Notes under the pieces: generated by a model
Told to the model about the DNA's origin: nothing
What the model saw: the letters and a program-made list of their open reading frames with translations, nothing else
Database searches by the model: none
Part shown: positions 15,990 to 22,068 of the stretch, in pieces
Layout of the letters: every line of letters begins with the position of its first letter
How positions within the stretch are numbered: the first letter of the stretch is position 1
Source: Actinobacillus sp.
GTDB lineage: Bacteria; Pseudomonadota; Gammaproteobacteria; Enterobacterales; Pasteurellaceae
Length of the DNA stretch: 27,273 nt
Direction of reading: 5' to 3'
NCBI GenBank assembly: GCA_020026115.1
Contig: JAHHQY010000017.1
Coordinates: forward strand, 1 to 27,273
Translations under genes and position numbers: made by a program

Positions 15990-17666
15990 TTAAGAGGCTA
16001 AGGCTAACATTTCTTGCGCATTTGCTAAGGCTAAAGCAGTAATTTCACTGCCACCTAATAATTTTGCTAAGGCTTGCACACGTTTTTCTGCGTTTAATGC
16101 CGTCATATGAGTTTCTGTTTTATTATTTACAATATTTTTTTCTACGGAAAAATGATGATGCCCGCAACAGGCCACTTGAGGTAAATGGGTAACACAAATC
16201 ACTTGGGATTCTTCCCCCAATTTACGCAATAATTTGCCAACAACACTTGCTGTCGCCCCACTAATGCCCACATCGATTTCATCAAAAATCAAGGTTGGCA
16301 CCGCATTTTTACTTGAGGTTAGCACTTGTAACGTTAAAGCGATACGAGAAAGCTCACCGCCCGATGCCACTTTATGTAAAGCTTGCGGACTTTGCCCTAA
16401 ATTACTGCATAATTTAAACAGCACTTGGTCGGCACCTTTTGCGCTCATTTTTTCTGGATTGAAAAGCAATTCAATAGAAAAAGTGGCTTTTTCCATTGCG
16501 AGTTGCTGAATTGATTGTGTCACTTGCGTTGCTAATTTTTCAGCGCCTCGCAAACGTTCTTGATGCACTTTTTCAGCACATTGCATCATTTCTGCAAAGG
16601 CTTCTTTTTCGGCGCGAATCAAACTTTCTTCACTTTCAGAAAAATCCACTAACGCCGTTAGCTCTTGTTGCAATGTTTGATGGGTTAAATAAAGTTCTTG
16701 GGGTTTGACATTATGCTTACGCGCCAAACTAATACATTGACCTAAGCGATTTTCCACCTCTTGCAATAAAGCCGGATCTTGCTCTATGTCTGAACTTAAG
16801 CCTTGAATTTCTGACACCGCTTCTTGAATTTGAATTAAAGCTTCATTTAAAAGATCATTTACGCCTTGATATTTCGGGTCTAATTCCAATAATTCGCTTA
16901 CTTGTTGCGTGCTACGAAAGAGTAAGGATTCAATATTCACGGCTTCATTTTCGCTTAATAATTGCAATGTTGATTGAGATAATAACGTCAAGGTTTCACT
17001 ATTTGATAAACGCAAATGTTCTTGTTCTAGCTCTTCATATTCATTTTCTTTAATCGCAAAAGCATCTAACTCTTCAACTTGATATTCTAAAAGTTGTTTT
17101 TTAGCTGAATTTTCTAAACATTTTTGTTGAAAAGTGGCGACTTGTTGTTGTAGATCTTTCCATTTGCGATAAATTTGTTGCATTTCTTGTAACAAATAAG
17201 GCATATCACAAAAACGATCTAATAACTGCATTTGATAATCTGTTTTTAACAGCTGTTGCGAGGTATGTTGCCCATTAATTTGAATTAAAAAACTGCCTAA
17301 AGTTTTTAATTGTTGAGCAGAAACTGGCGTGCTATTGATAAAGGCTTTTGAACGTCCATCTGCGTTAATCACACGGCGTAAAATACAATTTTCAGGATTA
17401 TCGCTATCTTGCAATTCTTGATCTTTTAACCATTGTAAAGCCGGATTTTGCGCAGGAATTTGGAAAACAGCACAAATTTCGGCGCGATTATTTTCATCGC
17501 GTAACATGCTACTATCCGTCCGTTGCCCTAAACATACACCTAACGCATCTAAGGCGATAGATTTACCTGCCCCTGTTTCGCCGGTAATCACCGACATACC
17601 TTGTTGAAATTCAATATCAAGCTGATGAACGATTGCAAAATGATTTATGGTGAGTTGCGTAAGCAT
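15990..17666 (-). CDS. recN: DNA repair protein RecN
   Basis: A 558-residue SMC-like ATPase (E. coli 553) that acts in recombinational repair of double-strand breaks. The Walker A motif is GETGAGKS at 29-36. The long middle (about 150-370) is the coiled-coil region, rich in Gln, Glu and Leu. The C-terminal lobe holds the ABC signature region SGGELSRIALTLQ, Walker B TLIFDEIDVGISG and a late VTHLPQVA. Two copies of the window's repeated motif lie inside (16609-16617 encoding I-R-A-E-K, 17479-17487 encoding N-R-A-E-I). The ATG has an AAGGAG ribosome binding site. Two LexA boxes cover its promoter, so it should be SOS-induced. It lies behind nadK, as in E. coli. Confidence 0.97.
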   Translation of the reverse strand: MLTQLTINHFAIVHQLDIEFQQGMSVITGETGAGKSIALDALGVCLGQRTDSSMLRDENNRAEICAVFQIPAQNPALQWLKDQELQDSDNPENCILRRVINADGRSKAFINSTPVSAQQLKTLGSFLIQINGQHTSQQLLKTDYQMQLLDRFCDMPYLLQEMQQIYRKWKDLQQQVATFQQKCLENSAKKQLLEYQVEELDAFAIKENEYEELEQEHLRLSNSETLTLLSQSTLQLLSENEAVNIESLLFRSTQQVSELLELDPKYQGVNDLLNEALIQIQEAVSEIQGLSSDIEQDPALLQEVENRLGQCISLARKHNVKPQELYLTHQTLQQELTALVDFSESEESLIRAEKEAFAEMMQCAEKVHQERLRGAEKLATQVTQSIQQLAMEKATFSIELLFNPEKMSAKGADQVLFKLCSNLGQSPQALHKVASGGELSRIALTLQVLTSSKNAVPTLIFDEIDVGISGATASVVGKLLRKLGEESQVICVTHLPQVACCGHHHFSVEKNIVNNKTETHMTALNAEKRVQALAKLLGGSEITALALANAQEMLALAS

Positions 17667-17682
17667 AACAAAAACTCCTTTA

Positions 17683-17698
17683 CTGTATATTTTTACAG
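17683..17698 (-). promoter_or_regulatory. LexA (SOS) box 1 of recN
   Basis: CTGT-N8-ACAG matches the gammaproteobacterial LexA consensus with an AT-only centre. It lies 17 bases before the recN ATG, where bound LexA would block initiation. Confidence 0.88.
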
Positions 17699-17725
17699 TT
17701 TAAAACTGTTTTTATATACAGTAAA
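17697..17725 (-). promoter_or_regulatory. Putative sigma70 promoter of recN
   Basis: On the minus strand TTTACT (17725-17720) and TAAACT (17702-17697) are separated by exactly 17 bases, with 4 of 6 matches in the -10. Both elements overlap the two LexA boxes, as expected for an SOS-repressed promoter. Confidence 0.55.
17706..17721 (-). promoter_or_regulatory. LexA (SOS) box 2 of recN
   Basis: A second CTGT-N8-ACAG with an AT-only centre, 7 bases from box 1 (23 bases centre to centre, about two helical turns). Together the two boxes and flanks form a near-palindrome from about 17679 to 17725. Confidence 0.87.
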
Positions 17726-17744
17726 GGGGTTGGCGAAAATTTTT

Positions 17745-18653
17745 TTAATTTTTGTTTTTAAACCAACCTAATTTGGTACTCAGAACGTTGTAATAATTGT
17801 AGCCATTTAAATGCAATAACCGTAAACGACAAGCACTTTTTTGCACATGAAGTACATCGTTTGCGGTTAAGGTTACGCTCATTTGACTATCACAACCTAC
17901 TTCCAATGGCGTTCTTGTATAATCGGCAAAACGAATAGAAATTTTACTATCGCCATCAATTACTAAAGGGCGAGAAGAAAGGGTGTGCGGATACATCGGC
18001 ACTAAAGCTATGGCATTAAGATCGGGGGTCATAATCGGCCCACCTGCTGAAAGGCAATACGCTGTTGAGCCTGTTGGCGTGGAAATAATTAAGCCATCTG
18101 AACGTTGCGAAAAGGAAAATTTATCATTTATATAAACATGGAAATCCATCATATGCGCGATTTTTTCAGGATGAATCACCACTTCATTGATGGCACAGCC
18201 TACATATTCTGTTTGGCCATTTCGCTCAATAAAAATATCTAATAAAAAGCGTTCTTCTTCAAAATATTCGCCTTTTTCTAGCACTTTTGCTAATTGAGCA
18301 TAAGCATTTTTCGGGTCAATGTCTGTTAAAAAACCTAAATTCCCGCGGTTAATGCCAATGAGTGAAACATGATATTTTGCTAAAGTGCGCGCACGCCCTA
18401 ACATATTGCCATCGCCACCAATAACGATGCCTAATTGCGCTTTACAGCCAATTTCATCTAAGCTGGCAAGATGGGATTTAGGAATATCTAATAATTCGCC
18501 CACGGCTTGTTCGACTAAAACTTCATAGCCTCGCTCTAACAGCCATTGAAATAAATTCTTGTGCATTTGCAAGGTATTATCGCCACGCGGGCGGCCTAAT
18601 AAAGCGATGGTGCTAAATGTTGGATGCTTTTCGCAGTGAATTTGATTTGCCAT
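17745..18653 (-). CDS. nadK: NAD kinase
   Basis: NAD kinase makes NADP from NAD and ATP in the cytoplasm. Starting at the ATG at 18653 gives 302 residues beginning MANQIHCEKHPTFSTIALLG (E. coli 292). The frame is open to an earlier ATG at 18722, but the 23 extra residues are not family-like and their DNA contains a promoter-like TAATAT, so I chose the later start. Neither ATG has a clear Shine-Dalgarno sequence. Family motifs are the GGDGNMLG nucleotide-binding loop, GINRGNLGFLTD, NEVVIHP and SDGLIISTPTGSTAYCLSAGGP. recN lies downstream in the same direction with its own SOS promoter in the 78-base gap. grpE diverges upstream, as I recall for the Haemophilus recN-grpE-nadK cluster. Confidence 0.94.
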   Translation of the reverse strand: MANQIHCEKHPTFSTIALLGRPRGDNTLQMHKNLFQWLLERGYEVLVEQAVGELLDIPKSHLASLDEIGCKAQLGIVIGGDGNMLGRARTLAKYHVSLIGINRGNLGFLTDIDPKNAYAQLAKVLEKGEYFEEERFLLDIFIERNGQTEYVGCAINEVVIHPEKIAHMMDFHVYINDKFSFSQRSDGLIISTPTGSTAYCLSAGGPIMTPDLNAIALVPMYPHTLSSRPLVIDGDSKISIRFADYTRTPLEVGCDSQMSVTLTANDVLHVQKSACRLRLLHLNGYNYYNVLSTKLGWFKNKN

Positions 18654-18705
18654 AATTTGCTGATTGGATTTGTTTCCCGCACTTGAATTTACGAAATTTG
18701 TCGCT

Positions 18706-18734
18706 ATATTACACGCATTCATTGGGCTTTTCTA
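18706..18734 (-). promoter_or_regulatory. Putative nadK promoter
   Basis: On the minus strand TAGAAA (18734-18729) and TAATAT (18711-18706) are 17 bases apart, 4 of 6 matches in the -35. This would give a leader of about 45 bases before the chosen nadK start. A plus-strand promoter for grpE may overlap it: TTGAAT (18683-18688), 16 bases, TATATT (18705-18710). Confidence 0.4.
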
Positions 18735-18787
18735 GCAAGCTATGCAAGAACGCTTAAATTTTAACATTCAGCAAAATGGAGAATGCA

Positions 18788-19360
18788 ATGTCTGAACAAA
18801 AAACAACACAAGAAGAAATGAACGCCTCTGCTGAGGTAGAAAAAGATTTACCCGAACAAGAAAACCAAGAAACTGATGTCTTAGAAGAAGCCATCGCTCG
18901 AGTCCAAGAATTAGAAGAACAATTAGTTGAAGCGGGAAAAAAAGAACAAGATCTTTTATTACGCACTCGCGCCGAAATTGATAACATTCGTCGTCGTGCA
19001 ACGCAAGATGTAGAAAAAGCACATAAATTTGCCTTAGAAAAATTTGCGAAAGATTTATTAGAAACCATCGACAACCTAGAACGCGCTTTAAATGTACCTG
19101 CGGAAGAAAATAAAGAAACCGTTAAAGCTTTATATGATGGCGTGGAACTTACGTTAAAAGGTTTATTAAAAACAGTAGAACTTTACGGTATTAAAGCGGT
19201 GGGCGCAGTGGGCGAAGATTTTAATCCAGAACTTCATCATGCCATTAAACAAGATAGCGTTGAAGGTTTTGAAGCAAATAAAATCACTCACGTTTTACAA
19301 AAAGGTTATACCTTAAATGGTCGCGTTATTCGCCCTGCTATGGTTATGATTTCTGCTTAA
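18788..19360 (+). CDS. grpE: Nucleotide exchange factor GrpE
   Basis: A 190-residue co-chaperone (E. coli 197) that releases ADP from DnaK. I chose the ATG at 18788 (MSEQKTTQEEMNASAEVEKD) because a GGAG sequence lies 6 bases before it. The ATG at 18776 would add only MENA and overlaps that ribosome binding site. An acidic N-terminal tail is followed by a long coiled coil (about 30-90) and the conserved RAEIDNIRRRATQDVEKAHKF. The C-terminal beta domain holds VGEDFNPELHHAIKQ and LQKGYTLNGRVIRPAMV. One motif copy (18967-18975) encodes T-R-A-E-I. No convincing sigma32 heat-shock promoter is visible upstream. DnaK/DnaJ are not in the window. A strong terminator follows. Confidence 0.95.
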   Translation: MSEQKTTQEEMNASAEVEKDLPEQENQETDVLEEAIARVQELEEQLVEAGKKEQDLLLRTRAEIDNIRRRATQDVEKAHKFALEKFAKDLLETIDNLERALNVPAEENKETVKALYDGVELTLKGLLKTVELYGIKAVGAVGEDFNPELHHAIKQDSVEGFEANKITHVLQKGYTLNGRVIRPAMVMISA

Positions 19361-19373
19361 TTTTTTATAAGAC

Positions 19374-19409
19374 ATAATGGTTAAAAATTATTTTAACCAT
19401 TATTTTTTT
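19374..19409 (+). terminator. Terminator downstream of grpE
   Basis: ATAATGGTTAAAA (19374-19386) pairs perfectly with TTTTAACCATTAT (19391-19403) around ATTA and runs into a T-tract to 19409. It separates grpE from the next gene. Confidence 0.88.
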
Positions 19410-19427
19410 ATCTTTTAAAGTTTCGCT

Positions 19428-19880
19428 ATGTTAAAAACGCCTCTTACGCAAATTCCGCCACCTTTACTTTTTTTAATTGGCTTAGTTTGCATGTATTTCA
19501 CGCCTAATTACTTGCCCTTTCCACGTTTTTTTACTCTTGTTGTGATTTTTTTCATTTTATGCACCGTTTTTAGTTTAGGCAGTGTTTTACGTTATCTCTT
19601 TAATAAAAAAGCACCTATTAGCCCTTTAAATCTTCATAATACGCAAATTTTATTTACCGACGGATTATATCGTCTAAGTCGTAATCCCATGTATTTAAGT
19701 TTAGTTTGGGCTTTAATGGCTTGGTTTTGTTATTTAGGTAATGGCCTTGCCTTTTGGTATATTCCCTTCTTTGTTTATTGGGTAACAGAATTTCAAATTA
19801 AAGTCGAAGAAAAAGCCTTATTGCGTCTTTTTGCTCAGGACTATTTGGACTATCAAAGAAATGTTCGGCGTTGGCTCTAA
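19428..19880 (+). CDS. Isoprenylcysteine carboxylmethyltransferase-family membrane protein
   Basis: A 150-residue inner membrane protein with about four hydrophobic segments (about 12-30, 33-55, 87-105, 107-125). The C-terminal half has the ICMT/PEMT-type methyltransferase signature: GLYRLSRNPMYLSL (about 80-93) followed by VEEKALLRLFAQDYLDYQRNVRRWL at the end. The SAM and headgroup sites are expected there. Bacterial members methylate lipids or small molecules, but the substrate is rarely known, and none can be named here. It starts at an ATG 18 bases after the grpE terminator without a clear Shine-Dalgarno sequence. It ends just before the inverted repeat at 19889-19929. It appears to be a single-gene unit. 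Confidence 0.82.
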   Translation: MLKTPLTQIPPPLLFLIGLVCMYFTPNYLPFPRFFTLVVIFFILCTVFSLGSVLRYLFNKKAPISPLNLHNTQILFTDGLYRLSRNPMYLSLVWALMAWFCYLGNGLAFWYIPFFVYWVTEFQIKVEEKALLRLFAQDYLDYQRNVRRWL

Positions 19881-19888
19881 TCAATCCA

Positions 19889-19929
19889 ACTCGCGCCGAA
19901 AAAATGCTCTCTCATTTTTCGGCGCGAGT
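19889..19929 (+). terminator. 15-bp inverted repeat of the TCGGCGCGA motif after the ICMT-family gene
   Basis: ACTCGCGCCGAAAAA (19889-19903) and TTTTTCGGCGCGAGT (19915-19929) are perfectly complementary around an 11-base spacer, and the spacer ends can extend the stem with a one-base bulge. It begins 9 bases after the preceding stop codon. ATCTTTTAAA follows, a weak T-run. Confidence 0.6.
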
Positions 19930-20061
19930 ATCTTTTAAATAAAAACTTTTCTTTTTTTCGTTAAAAAAGTGCGGATAACAAAGCGATGGTTAAGTTTTTT
20001 TCTTAATTTAATTTTTGTGTTTTATTTATTTTAAAACGTGTCTTTTTTATATAAAAATCCC

Positions 20062-20095
20062 CCTTTTCCTTTTCCTTTTCCTTTTCCTTTTCCTT
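20062..20095. repeat. CCTTTT hexanucleotide tandem repeat (5.7 copies)
   Basis: Five perfect CCTTTT units followed by CCTT occupy 34 bases between the ICMT-family gene and hns. They end about 154 bases before the hns start codon and about 48 bases before the CRP-like site. Such perfect short tandem repeats are prone to copy-number change by slippage. Confidence 0.92.
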
Positions 20096-20142
20096 CAGTG
20101 TATGTTTTTTTAACTTATGATAGTTATTTTTTCTATAAAAAA

Positions 20143-20158
20143 CGTGAATTAGATCACA
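20143..20158 (+). promoter_or_regulatory. CRP-like binding site upstream of hns
   Basis: CGTGA-ATTAGA-TCACA matches the CRP consensus TGTGA-N6-TCACA at 9 of 10 positions. Its centre (20150.5) lies about 61 bases upstream of the transcription start predicted from the promoter at 20176-20204, a class I activator position. Confidence 0.65.
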
Positions 20159-20175
20159 TTTAATTTATTTATTTC

Positions 20176-20204
20176 TTTACAAAGAAAAGAAATAAAATTA
20201 GTAT
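20176..20204 (+). promoter_or_regulatory. Putative hns promoter
   Basis: TTTACA (20176-20181, 5 of 6 matches) and TAGTAT (20199-20204) are separated by 17 bases. This gives a leader of roughly 38 bases before hns. An alternative -10, TATTAT, lies 3 bases further on. Confidence 0.55.
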
Positions 20205-20248
20205 TATTCCCCTTTAAAAATCAATATAACCATTTTAAGGGAGAAACC

Positions 20249-20653
20249 ATGAACTCTTTAAACAAACTTTTAAATAATAAGCGTAGTTTACGCGCTGCAA
20301 TTAACTCTATGTCAATGGAAGAAGCTGAAGCTTGCTTCTTAAAATTGCAAGAAGTTTTAGAAGATCGTCGAGCATTAGAAGCTGAGCGTTTAGCGGAATT
20401 AGAAGAAAAAGAACGTGTTATTAATGAACTTCGCGAAAAAATGACCTCTTTTGGTTTATCTGTTGAAGACTTAGGCACAGCCGTCAATCCTCGCCCACAT
20501 ACAACGAAAGGCCGTAAAATTGAACCAAAATACGAATGGTTAGATGAAGAAGGTCATATTCGCCAATGGTCTGGCCGTGGTAATATGCCTGTTGGTTTAA
20601 GAACACAATTAGAAACTGAAAATAAACAATTAGAAGATTTTTTAATTAAATAA
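20249..20653 (+). CDS. hns: H-NS-family nucleoid-associated DNA-binding protein
   Basis: A 134-residue nucleoid protein (E. coli H-NS 137) that silences AT-rich DNA. The N-terminal part, with RSLRAAINSMSMEEAEACFLKLQEVLEDR and a charged helix to about residue 66, is the oligomerisation domain with coiled coil. A linker of about 75-92 leads to the C-terminal DNA-binding domain YEWLDEEGHIRQWSGRGNMP, ending in LEDFLIK. The minor-groove loop is W107-S-G-R-G-N-M-P114, where E. coli H-NS has WTGQGRTP, so the Q-G-R core reads R-G-N. The ATG follows AAGGGAG. Upstream lie a CRP-like site and a CCTTTT repeat, and a strong terminator follows. A second H-NS paralogue (StpA-like) elsewhere cannot be excluded. 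Confidence 0.92.
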   Translation: MNSLNKLLNNKRSLRAAINSMSMEEAEACFLKLQEVLEDRRALEAERLAELEEKERVINELREKMTSFGLSVEDLGTAVNPRPHTTKGRKIEPKYEWLDEEGHIRQWSGRGNMPVGLRTQLETENKQLEDFLIK

Positions 20654-20668
20654 TCCCTCTTTATAAGC

Positions 20669-20699
20669 AAAAGGACTTTCAAAAGAAAGTCCTTTTTTT
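20669..20699. terminator. Terminator between hns and epmA
   Basis: AAAAGGACTTTC (20669-20680) pairs perfectly with GAAAGTCCTTTT (20685-20696) around AAAA, with T continuing to 20699. It is strong for hns and possibly weaker for the opposing epmA (stop at 20713). Confidence 0.92.
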
Positions 20700-20712
20700 A
20701 TATATTTAACGC

Positions 20713-21750
20713 TTAGGCTTGCTCAATACCAAATGACATAACTTCAGCAATAGTTTTAGCCCCTAACGCTAACATAATTAAACGATCTACGCCTAAAGCT
20801 ACCCCTGAAGCATTCGGCATTCCTGCTTTTAATGCCGCAAGAAAACGCACATCAATTTCACGATAAGGTAAACCTAATTTTGCGCGTTCAATATTATCTT
20901 CTTCAAAGCGATGTTTTTGCTCTTTATAATCCGTTAATTCACTAAAACCGTTCGCTAACTCTAAACCTTGATAATAAAATTCAAAACGTTCTGCAACACG
21001 CAAATCCTCAGAACTAATTTGTGCTAACGCCGCTTGACTTGCAGGGAAATGATATACCGCTATAGGATTTTTTTGCCCAATTTGAGGCTCAACAACAGTA
21101 CTAAATAAGAATTCTAACAACGTATCACGATCACAGGTTTCAGCATCTTGTAGCTGATATTCTTGCGCTTTTGCGACTAATTCTTCTTGCTGAGCCGATA
21201 ATGGATCTAAACCTACATATTCTTGAAAAATAAATTGATAACTGACACTTTCAGCGGGCGGACAATCTAAAATCGTTTGCAATAAATCATCCACTTCATT
21301 GATTAAACGATACATATCAAAAAATGGGCGATACCATTCTAACATGGTAAATTCAGGATTATGTTTTCTACCCGCTTCTTCGTTACGAAAAACTTTACAA
21401 ATTTGGAATATCGGACCACTGCCTGCCGTTAATAAACGTTTCATATGATATTCAGGACTGGTCATTAAATATAAGGTTTTTGTTTTTGAATTAAACGGCG
21501 AAATATACTCTGTACTAAATGTACTTAAATGCACATCTGTGACACCAAACTCACTTAAAATTGGCGTATTGACTTCCAATAAACCACGGTCACGAAAAAA
21601 GCCTCGAATTTGATCCAAAATTTTGGCGCGAGCGATTAAATTCTTAATCGGTGCGCTAGGTTTCCAACTTTGTTCTACTTGTTGAATTTTTTGCTCTAAT
21701 GTTAAATTTTCTTCTGATATTGTTAAATCATTTTGTGCTAACTTATTCAT
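20713..21750 (-). CDS. epmA: Elongation factor P beta-lysine ligase EpmA
   Basis: A 345-residue class II lysyl-tRNA-synthetase paralogue (formerly PoxA/GenX/YjeA) that attaches (R)-beta-lysine to a lysine of elongation factor P. Motif 1 is around GLLEVNTPILSE (56-67), motif 2 is FRNEEAGRKHNPEFTMLEWY (121-140), and motif 3 is SGVALGVDRLIMLALG (315-330). There is no anticodon-binding domain, as expected. The protein is about 20 residues longer than E. coli EpmA (325) at the N-terminus (MNKLAQNDLTISEENLTLEQ before SWKPSAPI). The extra DNA has a weak GGAATG ribosome binding site, so the start is fairly but not wholly certain. It is divergent from frdABCD, the same arrangement as in E. coli. EpmB and EF-P are not in the window. 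Confidence 0.94.
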   Translation of the reverse strand: MNKLAQNDLTISEENLTLEQKIQQVEQSWKPSAPIKNLIARAKILDQIRGFFRDRGLLEVNTPILSEFGVTDVHLSTFSTEYISPFNSKTKTLYLMTSPEYHMKRLLTAGSGPIFQICKVFRNEEAGRKHNPEFTMLEWYRPFFDMYRLINEVDDLLQTILDCPPAESVSYQFIFQEYVGLDPLSAQQEELVAKAQEYQLQDAETCDRDTLLEFLFSTVVEPQIGQKNPIAVYHFPASQAALAQISSEDLRVAERFEFYYQGLELANGFSELTDYKEQKHRFEEDNIERAKLGLPYREIDVRFLAALKAGMPNASGVALGVDRLIMLALGAKTIAEVMSFGIEQA

Positions 21751-21879
21751 ATTTTTTACATTCCATTTTAATTTCTATGAGGTTTTATTCACTTAATCTT
21801 AGTGAAATAATTCTTAACATTTTAGCATTCTTTATCCCTAGCATAAATTAAAATATCCCAAATGATAGTTAAATAATAA

Positions 21880-21907
21880 CGCTTATCATAACAATGATTA
21901 ATAAGCG
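21880..21907. other. Imperfect inverted repeat upstream of frdA
   Basis: CGCTTATCAT (21880-21889) faces ATGA-TTAA-TAAGCG (21894-21907). The two halves pair completely except for a 4-base TTAA bulge, with an AACA loop. ATCAT-AACA-ATGAT is a perfect small palindrome inside it. It could be a regulator site, but it does not match FNR. Confidence 0.4.
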
Positions 21908-21936
21908 ATTTTCCCTTACTTTTTTTAAGGAAAAAG

Positions 21937-21952
21937 TTTGAAGTAGATCACA
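21937..21952 (+). promoter_or_regulatory. FNR- or CRP-like site of the frdABCD promoter
   Basis: TTTGA-AGTAGA-TCACA matches the CRP consensus at 9 of 10 positions. Its inner part TTGAA-GTAG-ATCAC matches the FNR consensus TTGAT-N4-ATCAA at 8 of 10. Its centre is about 38-42 bases upstream of the start predicted from TATAAG, the usual place for FNR activation of frd in E. coli. Confidence 0.6.
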
Positions 21953-21970
21953 AAATAGCAAGATTACAGT

Positions 21971-21976
21971 TATAAG
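21971..21976 (+). promoter_or_regulatory. Putative -10 element of frdABCD
   Basis: TATAAG (5 of 6 matches) with a poor -35 (TCACAA) 17 bases upstream that overlaps the FNR/CRP-like site, as in activator-dependent promoters. It predicts a leader of about 85 bases. Confidence 0.45.
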
Positions 21977-22068
21977 TTAGCATTAAAAGTGGCAGAATAT
22001 TCTTGCTTTAAAAATTTATTTAAAGAGTATTTTTATTTTACTTTCATCTGCTTAATTGGAGGAATACC

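Larger units (their letters stand above)
19881..20248. other. 368-base intergenic region before hns
   Basis: From left to right it holds the 15-bp motif inverted repeat (19889-19929), a near-match to the classic uptake sequence (AAGTGCGG at 19967-19974), a CCTTTT tandem repeat (20062-20095), a CRP-like site (20143-20158) and the probable hns promoter (20176-20204). I see no coding sequence or structured RNA in it. The stretch 19930-20061 is AT-rich and otherwise featureless to me. Confidence 0.7.
21751..22068. other. 318-base divergent control region between epmA and frdA
   Basis: This AT-rich region holds the promoters of epmA (minus) and frdABCD (plus). I see an imperfect hairpin at 21880-21907, an FNR/CRP-like site at 21937-21952, a -10-like TATAAG at 21971-21976 and a GGAGG ribosome binding site for frdA near 22058-22062. 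No coding sequence is evident. The epmA promoter could not be placed. Confidence 0.6.

Noticed and set aside
18654..18722. N-terminal extension of NAD kinase by 23 residues
   Set aside because: The extra residues lack family similarity and a ribosome binding site, and their DNA contains promoter-like elements.
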